Positions 1 through 6,616 of a DNA stretch of 19,509 nucleotides are shown here, in pieces; the first letter of the stretch is position 1; every line of letters starts with the position of its first letter. The notes beneath the pieces were generated by a model that did no database searches, was not told the origin of the DNA, and saw only the letters and a list, made by a program, of their open reading frames with translations. The stretch comes from an uncultured Catenibacillus sp. Its GTDB lineage: Bacteria; Bacillota; Clostridia; Lachnospirales; Lachnospiraceae. The position numbers were made by a program, and so were the translations under genes. The DNA is taken from the NCBI GenBank assembly GCA_934339005.1, contig CAKRHR010000048.1, positions 1-19,509 of the forward strand, given 5' to 3'.

Positions 1-830
1 GCATATACGATATATGCTACGATAACCATGGAAATCAGCTGTGGCAGAAGGATGGATGTCTGGAAAAACTTCTGCAGCGCTTTTCTTGAGATATCTGCAA
101 GACAGATACCAACAAGGATACCTACGATCGTACCAAGTACAATAAATGCAACATTGTATAACAATGTATTTCTCGTAATGATCCATGCATTACTTTCAAA
201 GAAGCTGCCGTTATTAGCAAACAACATCTTGAAGTTATCAAAACCTACCCATGGACTTGCAAAGATACCTTTGCTGTAATCCACCTTTTTGAAAGCAATA
301 ACAATACCAACCATTGGAATATAGTTGTTAATGATAAAGTAAAGCATACCTGGAATGACCATGAAATCCAGAGCGGATACCACTTTGTTCTTCCAGAGTA
401 AATATAAACCTCTGAATAATACGATGAAACCAAGAACCATCATAACGATGTTGCCGTATGTGATACCGACTTTCTTAGCGCCTTCCATTGTATCTGCAAT
501 ACCATTTGCAAAAAGGATATCACTTACAATAAGAACGATTGATGCAATCGTTACGATACCGGAAGATAAACCTTTTTTAATCTTTGGATAGAAGATTGCA
601 AATAATAAAATTGCGACAATACATAACACGATAATAAGCATTGATGGTACCATACCAAATGTAGCTTTTCCACCGGCTACTGTGGCACCTGTCAGAAACT
701 TAAGGCCATTTAAAGTATATCTGACCTTCTTATATGTGTAACCCACTTGAGGAAGAAACATGCAAACAAGCATGAGCACTGATAAGATTATGACATCGAC
801 CATGCCATGGGCTGCCAGTTTCTTTTTCAT
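1..830 (-). CDS. LplB-type sugar ABC transporter permease, N-terminal part, with extra N-terminal membrane domain (partial)
   Basis: Open reading frame that runs off the left edge; 276 complete codons are visible from an ATG at 828-830, preceded by a GGGAG/GGAAG-type ribosome site. Residues about 153-276 match the start of LplB/UgpA-type permeases: the phrases FMVIPGMLYFIINNYIP, GIVIAFKKV, PWVGFDNFKMLF, NTLLYN and the helix ending in LLPQLISMVIVAYIVY. Family members move oligosaccharides or glycosides through the membrane with a second permease, a solute-binding lipoprotein and an ATPase. The odd part is residues 1-150, which hold about four further hydrophobic segments (near 11-28, 61-80, 92-109, 125-146); a usual LplB starts close to the PGxxYFxxxxYIP segment. 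It lies 144 bases downstream of a solute-binding protein gene and is probably cotranscribed with it. The rest of the permease, including the EAA loop, is outside the window. Confidence 0.9.
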   Translation of the reverse strand, partial: MKKKLAAHGMVDVIILSVLMLVCMFLPQVGYTYKKVRYTLNGLKFLTGATVAGGKATFGMVPSMLIIVLCIVAILLFAIFYPKIKKGLSSGIVTIASIVLIVSDILFANGIADTMEGAKKVGITYGNIVMMVLGFIVLFRGLYLLWKNKVVSALDFMVIPGMLYFIINNYIPMVGIVIAFKKVDYSKGIFASPWVGFDNFKMLFANNGSFFESNAWIITRNTLLYNVAFIVLGTIVGILVGICLADISRKALQKFFQTSILLPQLISMVIVAYIVY

Positions 831-886
831 GTCTTCCACTCCCTTCTCTGAACATTTCGATAAACTAAATATATTTTATTTTTATA

Positions 887-930
887 ATAAATGACAGCAC
901 ATGCAATTTCACACTTATGCTGTCATTTAT
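887..930 (-). terminator. Stem-loop between solute-binding protein and permease genes (attenuator or mRNA-stabilising hairpin)
   Basis: A perfect 13-bp inverted repeat, ATAAATGACAGCA (887-899) and TGCTGTCATTTAT (918-930), with an 18-base loop. On the minus-strand transcript it follows the stop codon of the solute-binding protein and is followed by an AU-rich run without a clean U tract. This fits a partial terminator or 3' protecting hairpin that makes more binding protein than permease, a common arrangement in sugar ABC operons. Which of the two roles applies cannot be decided from sequence. Confidence 0.6.
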
Positions 931-974
931 AATGTTATCTATTCTTCGTTTTTAATTTTCAGATTTTCTTCTGT

Positions 975-2576
975 TTACTGCTGTGCCAACCAGTTATCAA
1001 GCTGTTCCTGATAAGCTGCGATCAGATCATCAATACCTGCTGCTTTTAATGCATTTTGGAAATCTGTAAGAGTTGCTTCCCAGTTATCGCCAGCGGAGCC
1101 TGACATCAATGTTGCGATATACTGCTGTTCAACGTTGTAGCATGCAGTCAGTGTATTTTCAAGTCCTGTATTATCAATCTGGAAACCAAAATATTTTGAA
1201 AGTGGACAATCTGCTGTGGCCTGTTTTTGTTCTTCACGTGTTACAGAAGAACCTTCCCACTGTGTAATTAAAAACTGATTACCATAGAGAAAATCTGCTG
1301 TATGATACTGTACATTTTCTGCAGTCACGCCATCTGGATATGTTGCATAACCTTCATCATTTAACACCCAGTCGCGGCCTTCAATACCCCATGTCAGCGT
1401 ATTTTCCATTTCCTGAGATGTATAAAGTAAATTCAGGAATTTCATAGCAGCTTCTGGTTCTGTTGCTGTTACAGGAATGCCAAAACCAAATTTTGTGCAT
1501 GACTCTGTTGTAATTGCCTTATTACAAATACGAATATCCGTAAACTCATGACCAGTTGTTGCCTGTATTGTTGCAAGTCCACCACTTTCTGTCTGTGCAA
1601 CTTTAGCCACGCCAACATCGCTCTTAAGCAATGTATCACCATAATCCTGTGCTGTACCGGCATCTTTATAAACCAGACCTTCGTTATACCATTTTGCTAC
1701 ACGCTCAATCATCTTTTTAAAATCATCTGTAAAATATTTACAGTTTACTGTATCTGTATCCGGATCTGTCGTGACAAGCAGATAGCCATCGCCAAGTGTA
1801 TCTGTTGCATGATTTTCAGAAAATTGATCTGAACCATTTAAGAAACCATTTGGATAAAGAACTGTACCTGTATTTTCATTATTAATAAATCCTGTATAAC
1901 CTGCTGCAGTCACATCTTTCATAATATCTTCAATTTCCGGCCAGGAAGTTGCATTTTTGGCATCTTCAAGACGACCAACTTCTTCAAGGACATCTGTTCT
2001 TATCAACATTGTCTGGAATGCAGCTTTATCACCATAATTACCCACACCATAAATTCTGCCATTCAATGAGCAACCTACAAGCATGTCACCCTGAACTTCT
2101 TTAATATCCTGTCCATATTCATCTAAAAGATCCGTAATATCCATAAGCTGGCCAGCACCCATCAATGATGTAAATGTTGCCGCAACTGGAATAAACATCA
2201 TCAGATCAAGTTTATCTCCGCCCTGAATCATCATTGGTACCTGTGAACCATATGTACCACCATCATACCATTCTAAATTCACGTGAACATTAATTTCACT
2301 TTCCGTAATTTCATTGATTTTATCCTCAACGGCCTGTGAATCCGCTGAATCAACCGGTGCTAATGACATTAAAGCAACTGTAATATCTGCTGCTTCATCG
2401 TCATCATCATCTGCATCATCTTCATTGTCACTTACTTCTCCATTATCCGATGCATTAGAACTCTTACTATCCGAAGCATTATTATTTCCGGATTGTTCAG
2501 CATTACCACATCCTGCAACTGCTGTGACCACCATACCAAGTGCCAGTATCATCGCTGTAAGTCTTTTTCCTATCAT
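975..2576 (-). CDS. ABC transporter solute-binding lipoprotein (extracellular solute-binding family 1, DUF3502-like C-terminus), paralog 1
   Basis: A 533-residue secreted lipoprotein that should capture the sugar or glycoside for the adjacent permease. The start is placed at 2574-2576 (MIGKRLT) because a GGGAGGAG ribosome site lies 7 bases before it; the upstream ATG at 2600 would put that site inside the gene, and both paralogs start with the equivalent M-[IV]-G-[KR]-R. The N-terminus is a lipoprotein signal ending at Cys23 (VAGC), followed by a Ser/Asn/Asp/Glu tether with a run of acidic residues. The C-terminal 70 residues (YFGFQIDNTGLENTLTACYN, then an AGIDDL helix and a QLDNW end) resemble DUF3502-type binding proteins that pair with LplB/YtcP permeases. 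It is the last enzyme-side gene of the catabolic operon, 44 bases behind the deglycosidase-like gene. Its ligand is unknown; the operon context suggests a glycoside. Confidence 0.92.
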   Translation of the reverse strand: MIGKRLTAMILALGMVVTAVAGCGNAEQSGNNNASDSKSSNASDNGEVSDNEDDADDDDDEAADITVALMSLAPVDSADSQAVEDKINEITESEINVHVNLEWYDGGTYGSQVPMMIQGGDKLDLMMFIPVAATFTSLMGAGQLMDITDLLDEYGQDIKEVQGDMLVGCSLNGRIYGVGNYGDKAAFQTMLIRTDVLEEVGRLEDAKNATSWPEIEDIMKDVTAAGYTGFINNENTGTVLYPNGFLNGSDQFSENHATDTLGDGYLLVTTDPDTDTVNCKYFTDDFKKMIERVAKWYNEGLVYKDAGTAQDYGDTLLKSDVGVAKVAQTESGGLATIQATTGHEFTDIRICNKAITTESCTKFGFGIPVTATEPEAAMKFLNLLYTSQEMENTLTWGIEGRDWVLNDEGYATYPDGVTAENVQYHTADFLYGNQFLITQWEGSSVTREEQKQATADCPLSKYFGFQIDNTGLENTLTACYNVEQQYIATLMSGSAGDNWEATLTDFQNALKAAGIDDLIAAYQEQLDNWLAQQ

Positions 2577-2620
2577 TTGTAATCTCCTCCCATAATTCAT
2601 ACTGCTTTTTAATAAATTAA

Positions 2621-3679
2621 TTAACCTTCTATCAGACGTTTCATCATCTCATGATGTCTTCTGACCTGTTCAACTTCATTTGCCAGATGATCGACACCAA
2701 TATCCTGCTGATCACGCTGTCCTTCATATTCAGAATCAATATAGCCATCAAACCCATTAGCTTTAAGATATTTGATTGGTGTTTCATAATCGATAGCTTT
2801 ATCCTCATAGCATCCGGGTTGTCCGGAAATTTCTGTCATGTCATAGAATTTACCGTGCATGCTGACAATATAAGGAATAACATCCACAATATCTTCCGGA
2901 TTCGCAGAGGCTTCATGTAAAGCCATACGTTCAATCGTTGAAACACTCAGATTATGTCCCGGAAATTTTTCATCCACCAGATCACACATGTCATCAAAAT
3001 CATATGCACAACTATTTTCCAGAATAAAATCAATGATTTCCGGATTTTTTGTATGTCGCTTACTATAATCAACAGCTACCTGTGAAGGTGAGTGCTGGAA
3101 AATACCAAAATCAGGTACAAGTCCTACATGCTTACTGCCTGTACGCTGCGCCAGCTCGATAATCTGATCTGTCATTCTAAAATCAACTTCTGCAGCCATG
3201 CCTTTCGTTGGCCTTTTCTTACTATTATCCAATTTAATTGGTAATGGTGCATGAATCTCTTTACCTATACGCACATTGTATTTTTCTGCAGTTTCAAGTG
3301 CCATTTCAATGACATCAATTGGTACAAGACACAAAGAACGTACATTTTGAAAACCCATTTTTGCAGCCAGCTTAATATCATTTTTAAGACGTTCTGCGGC
3401 TTCTTTGTGATTCATAACATGATCTCTGAACTGATGTACATCCAGATAAATATCCATTGTCACAGGCTTCATATCGTAACGTGCCATAAAATTATTCCAG
3501 TCATAAATAAATTCATCTGTTGGAAATGGATAATTTCTGATGAGCTGTTCATCAATAATTTCAATGCCATCTGTTTTCAGATTATCATGAACTTCCACAA
3601 CCTGATCTTTCCAGCTCATCTGCCCGAAAAACTGTGCCTGCTGATAGCTATATAAAGATACACCTCTTTTAATTGCCAT
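2621..3679 (-). CDS. Xylose-isomerase-like TIM-barrel protein, C-glycoside deglycosidase alpha-subunit-like (DgpC/CarC type)
   Basis: A 352-residue sugar phosphate isomerase/epimerase-fold protein. Candidate metal ligands occur in the order expected for this barrel: Glu141 (in KEIHAP), Asp190 (LVPDFGIFQ), His275 (SMHGKF) and Glu317 (DSEYEGQR); His143 is a candidate acid/base. Taken alone this would be just an isomerase/epimerase, but the gene directly behind it in the operon encodes the small partner typical of C-glycoside deglycosidases, two bases apart. In known systems (DgpB-DgpC of a puerarin-degrading gut strain, CarB-CarC of soil bacteria) the metal-dependent complex cleaves the C-C bond of a 3-oxo-C-glycoside into aglycone and an oxo-sugar. 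Translation starts from an AGGAGGGAGG site inside the end of the small-subunit gene, suggesting coupled, equal synthesis. The substrate here is unknown, and O-glycoside cleavage is an alternative. Confidence 0.82.
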   Translation of the reverse strand: MAIKRGVSLYSYQQAQFFGQMSWKDQVVEVHDNLKTDGIEIIDEQLIRNYPFPTDEFIYDWNNFMARYDMKPVTMDIYLDVHQFRDHVMNHKEAAERLKNDIKLAAKMGFQNVRSLCLVPIDVIEMALETAEKYNVRIGKEIHAPLPIKLDNSKKRPTKGMAAEVDFRMTDQIIELAQRTGSKHVGLVPDFGIFQHSPSQVAVDYSKRHTKNPEIIDFILENSCAYDFDDMCDLVDEKFPGHNLSVSTIERMALHEASANPEDIVDVIPYIVSMHGKFYDMTEISGQPGCYEDKAIDYETPIKYLKANGFDGYIDSEYEGQRDQQDIGVDHLANEVEQVRRHHEMMKRLIEG

Positions 3680-3681
3680 GA

Positions 3682-4146
3682 TTAGCGTCCTCCCTCCTGA
3701 AGTTCAAGTTCAAATGAACAAATAGCTGCTGTCTTTCCTGCACCTGCGCCACTGCCAGGTACCGGAGGATTCTTTACCCATTCTTCATCCCATGGCATAT
3801 AACCATACTGTGAAAGTACAGATTGCTGAAGTAAGATTGTATGTTTACCAGGTGCAAGACCACCTTCTTTAGTAACATATACATAACCTTCATCATCATA
3901 ATTCCAGTGTTCCCATACACATGTTTTAATTTCTTCAAAACTTCTTGGTGCTTTGCCATTAATTTCAAATTTTTGAACTTCACGTGGATATTCTACACCA
4001 TCACAATTAATGTAATAGCCATTATGTAGTGAGAGAAAACAACCTCTGTAATCCGCGATACGCACCGCAAATTTAAAACCAACTGCTTTTCCATTTTCAT
4101 ATACGTTTTCCAGACTATCTTTTCTAATCAAATACTGATCAAACAT
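3682..4146 (-). CDS. C-glycoside deglycosidase beta-subunit-like protein (DUF6379, DgpB/CarB type)
   Basis: A 154-residue, beta-rich cytosolic protein without signal or membrane segments. Recognisable traits of the small C-deglycosidase subunit are the MFDQYLI start, an Y-R-G segment followed by a short core strand region, a PR-type loop (KAPRSFEEI), the E-H-W aromatic stretch, the GGLAPGKHTILL hairpin, and the YMPW motif near residue 116. In characterised complexes this subunit packs on the TIM-barrel subunit and contributes to the active-site cover; it has no known activity alone. The gene overlaps functionally with its partner: its stop codon and the next ATG are two bases apart. It starts 4 bases after the stop of the upstream carrier-protein gene, with a GGAGGA ribosome site. 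Identification rests on family recall and on pairing with the TIM-barrel gene, so a profile search is the natural test. Confidence 0.78.
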   Translation of the reverse strand: MFDQYLIRKDSLENVYENGKAVGFKFAVRIADYRGCFLSLHNGYYINCDGVEYPREVQKFEINGKAPRSFEEIKTCVWEHWNYDDEGYVYVTKEGGLAPGKHTILLQQSVLSQYGYMPWDEEWVKNPPVPGSGAGAGKTAAICSFELELQEGGR

Positions 4147-4150
4147 TTTA

Positions 4151-4414
4151 TCATTCCTCCGTCAAATCCATAATAAACGCTGCCAGTTCACCCATTGTCT
4201 TTGTCCGACCAAGTTTCATGTTTGGACAGTCAATTTCAAATGTGTCATCCAATGCAGTTTTCAGATCAACAAATTCATGACTTTGCAAAGAGTTAATTAA
4301 ATCAAACTTCAAATCTTCTTTCCATGTTGAATTTTCACTCAGTGTATCTGCATCTACGCCAAAAACATCTGCCACAATGTCAATGACTTTTTCAAGGATT
4401 TCTTCATATTCCAT
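4151..4414 (-). CDS. Acyl carrier protein-like protein 1 with altered phosphopantetheine motif
   Basis: An 87-residue acidic four-helix protein of the acyl carrier protein class: N-terminal helix (EEILEKVIDIVADVFGV), a D-L motif near residue 34, a long helix ending ALDDTFEID, and a C-terminal helix TMGELAAFIMDL. The usual DSL attachment site is not intact. Two serines are candidates: Ser42 in NSL, which keeps S-L but needs a three-residue insertion relative to normal carriers, and Ser45 in QSHEFVDL, which fits the normal distance to the V-[DE]-L and the end of the helix but lacks Leu after Ser. It sits between the butyrate-kinase and deglycosidase genes with gaps of 17 and 4 bases, with an AAGGGGGG ribosome site. 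It probably carries an acyl group as a thioester, or serves as a structural partner if it is not modified. Confidence 0.75.
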   Translation of the reverse strand: MEYEEILEKVIDIVADVFGVDADTLSENSTWKEDLKFDLINSLQSHEFVDLKTALDDTFEIDCPNMKLGRTKTMGELAAFIMDLTEE

Positions 4415-4431
4415 GATTTACATCCCCCCTT

Positions 4432-5496
4432 CTAAATATATTTTTCTTCACATGTGCCATCTAACACACGCATTGCACCAAGTGCCAGTGCTTCCATCTC
4501 ATATTCGCCCGCATATACATGAACCGGAGCGATATAACTGCAATGTGCTTTAATATAATCTACTACATATTCCGAATACACCATACCACCGGTCAGTACA
4601 ATAGCATTCACCTGACCATAAAGCACCGATGCCTGTGCACCAATTTCTTTGCATGTCTGATATAACATCGCATCCATGCAATCTTTATATGCTTCATTAC
4701 CTGCAAATGCAGCTTTTTGAATCACTCTGAGATCATTTTCACCGATATACGCTGTTGTTCCACCTTTGCCATTCAGCATCTTCTTAACTTCTGTTTCTGT
4801 ATATTTTCCCGAAAAACATAATTTCACAAGCGCTCCGACCGGTAATGCTCCTGTTCTGTTTGTTGAAAACGGTCCATCACCATCTAATGCGTTATTCGCA
4901 TCAATCATTTTTCCATGTTCGTGTGCTACGACACTGATACCGCCGCCCATATGCACAACAATCAAGTTTATATCTTCATATTGCACACCGGCATCTGCTA
5001 CATATTTTCTGGCTACTGCACGCTGATTCAATGCATGGAAGCTGCTTTTTCTCTCCAGTCCAGGCAATCCGCTGTAACGCGCCAGTTTTTGAAATTCATC
5101 GGTCACCGGAGGATCTGTCACTGTCGGTAAAATACCAAATTCTTCTGATAAACTCTTTGCAATAAATACCCCAAGATCACAGGCATGTCTTCCGAAATTA
5201 CCTGTTTTTATTTCTTCAACCATCAGTGAATCAATAACATAAGTGCCGCCCTCAATTGGATGTGTGTGGCCACCACGACTGGCGATCGCATTTAATTCAT
5301 GACCATCAATCTGATATTTTTCCATAAATCTTAAAACAGTATTTTTCCGGTATTCATATTGTTCAAGAATTGTGCCAAACTGTGCCAGTACCTCTGGAGA
5401 ATGTTCGATTGTTTCTTTAATCTTACATCCTTTACCTTCATAATAAGCAATCTTACTTGATGTTGAACCAAGGTTAATAACTAATACTTTATACAT
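4432..5496 (-). CDS. buk: Butyrate kinase family protein (short/branched-chain acyl kinase)
   Basis: A 354-residue ASKHA-fold kinase; butyrate kinases make acid plus ATP from acyl phosphate and ADP, reversibly. Visible family motifs are the first phosphate loop INLGSTSSK (residues 7-15, with Leu where Pro is usual), SRGG near 73, the VTDPPVTDEF segment at 126-135, KSSFHALNQRAVARK at 150-164, HMGGGISV at 182-189, NNALDGDGPFS at 201-211, LTGG at 301-304, and the C-terminal EMEALALGAMRVLDG at 333-347. The length and motifs fit butyrate kinase rather than acetate kinase, which is near 400 residues. It is 27 bases behind the phosphotransacylase gene, the usual Ptb-Buk order, and is followed by a carrier-protein gene. 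The actual acyl substrate is not deducible. Start ATG at 5494-5496 with a GGGGAAG site. Confidence 0.93.
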   Translation of the reverse strand: MYKVLVINLGSTSSKIAYYEGKGCKIKETIEHSPEVLAQFGTILEQYEYRKNTVLRFMEKYQIDGHELNAIASRGGHTHPIEGGTYVIDSLMVEEIKTGNFGRHACDLGVFIAKSLSEEFGILPTVTDPPVTDEFQKLARYSGLPGLERKSSFHALNQRAVARKYVADAGVQYEDINLIVVHMGGGISVVAHEHGKMIDANNALDGDGPFSTNRTGALPVGALVKLCFSGKYTETEVKKMLNGKGGTTAYIGENDLRVIQKAAFAGNEAYKDCMDAMLYQTCKEIGAQASVLYGQVNAIVLTGGMVYSEYVVDYIKAHCSYIAPVHVYAGEYEMEALALGAMRVLDGTCEEKYI

Positions 5497-5523
5497 CCAT
5501 CTTCCCCTTCATCCACTTTGCAC

Positions 5524-6525
5524 TTATTTACTCTGTGCTGTCACTGCCAGCATAATGCAGGCACCTACAATCTGATCAAGTGGTGCGCTTCTGGATAAAT
5601 CTACACAAGGTCTTTCAAGTCCGGCAAGTAAAGCACCATGTACCGGATAACCACCAAAAAGATTGATCAGCTTCACACCAATATTGCCCGCATTTAAATC
5701 TGGAAATACAATAATGTTTGCCTGTCCGGCAACTATACTCTCGCGTTTGACTTTCTTTTCAGCAACTTGTGGATTCAAAGCTGCATCCAGTTGAAATTCG
5801 CCATCAATGCATAAATCAGGACGTTTTTCATGTGCTATTTCAACTGCTTTTCTCACACGCAAAACACTGTCTGTATCGCCACTGCCATCAGTTGAATAAG
5901 ACAGCATCGCTGCTTTCGGTGTCCATCCCATCATTTTGTGCATCGTATCACAGGCAGAGATTGCAATGTCTGAAAGTGTATCTGCATCCGGCTCCTGTAC
6001 TACAACACAATCTGTCAGACATAATAATTCACCTTCCGGTCCCTGCCAGCCATTTGCTTCAAGGACACACAAACTGGATACCGTATTAATGCCCGGTTTC
6101 ATGCCAATGATATTTTGTGCTGCAAAAATTGTTTCTGCTGTTGTAGACATAAAACCGGATACAAATCCGTCCGCCATACCAATTTTGACTAAAGCAGCCG
6201 CAAAATTTTCTTTCTTACGGATTTTTCTGCGTATGGATTTTTCAGAGAGCAAATCACAGACATTCATGTATTTTTTTACAATATCCTCACAAAGTTCTGC
6301 ATCTTCATGATCAACAAATATCATGCCTTCTGTAGATACATCATTTTCATCCGCAAGCGCGCAGATTGTCTCTTTTTTTCCAATCATAACAGGAATCGCA
6401 GCTTTAAGTTCTACAAGACGACTGGCTGTTTGTAAAATGCGCACAGCTTCCGTTTCCGGAAACACAATGCGCTGCTGATTTTCCTGCGCCTTTTTAAGTA
6501 ATTTATCTAAAAATTCTGATTTCAT
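5524..6525 (-). CDS. Phosphate acetyl/butyryltransferase family protein (PTA_PTB)
   Basis: A 333-residue phosphotransacylase; the family exchanges CoA (or another thiol) and phosphate on an acyl group. Motifs seen are IVFPETEAVRIL near the N-terminus, GMADGFVSGFMSTTAETI at 116-133, QEPDADTLSDIA at 177-188, PDLCIDGEFQLDAALNP at 236-252 and VAGQANIIVFPDLNAGNIG at 265-283. These are closer to phosphate acetyltransferase than to classical phosphate butyryltransferase. The C-terminal end departs from Pta: the usual G-P-x-x-Q-G-L is HGALLAGL, and DLSRG-C-S is DLSRSAP, so the Ser-Arg pair (311-312) remains but the Cys after it is lost. That region lies near the CoA/phosphate pocket in Pta, so an unusual acyl donor, for example the neighbouring carrier protein, is possible. 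It feeds acyl phosphate to the kinase encoded next. Confidence 0.9.
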   Translation of the reverse strand: MKSEFLDKLLKKAQENQQRIVFPETEAVRILQTASRLVELKAAIPVMIGKKETICALADENDVSTEGMIFVDHEDAELCEDIVKKYMNVCDLLSEKSIRRKIRKKENFAAALVKIGMADGFVSGFMSTTAETIFAAQNIIGMKPGINTVSSLCVLEANGWQGPEGELLCLTDCVVVQEPDADTLSDIAISACDTMHKMMGWTPKAAMLSYSTDGSGDTDSVLRVRKAVEIAHEKRPDLCIDGEFQLDAALNPQVAEKKVKRESIVAGQANIIVFPDLNAGNIGVKLINLFGGYPVHGALLAGLERPCVDLSRSAPLDQIVGACIMLAVTAQSK

Positions 6526-6550
6526 TTCCTACTCCTGTAAATCATTTTCA

Positions 6551-6583
6551 TGTTGCCAATATTTATACCAAATATTGGCAACA
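6551..6583 (-). repeat. Perfect 14-bp inverted repeat in the hydrolase-phosphotransacylase gap
   Basis: TGTTGCCAATATTT at 6551-6564 and its exact complement at 6570-6583 surround a 5-base loop. It sits in the largest gap (91 bases) of the otherwise tight operon. No U tract follows it in the minus direction, so it is not a typical terminator. It could be an RNA-processing or stabilising hairpin, or a dimeric repressor operator for an internal promoter. Confidence 0.7.
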
Positions 6584-6616
6584 ATTATTTACATCAATTA
6601 TTTGTACCAATACTTT

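Noticed and set aside
2577..2600. Upstream ATG for solute-binding protein paralog 1
   Set aside because: The GGGAGGAG ribosome site lies within this extension, and the two paralogs begin at the position equivalent to 2576.
3251..3655. 134-residue plus-strand frame
   Set aside because: Antisense to the TIM-barrel gene; composition rich in Ile, Phe, Cys and His without any family motif.
4432..5496. Acetate kinase assignment
   Set aside because: Length of 354 and the HALNQRAVAR, NNALDGDGPFS and EMEALALGA motifs fit butyrate kinase better than the roughly 400-residue acetate kinase.
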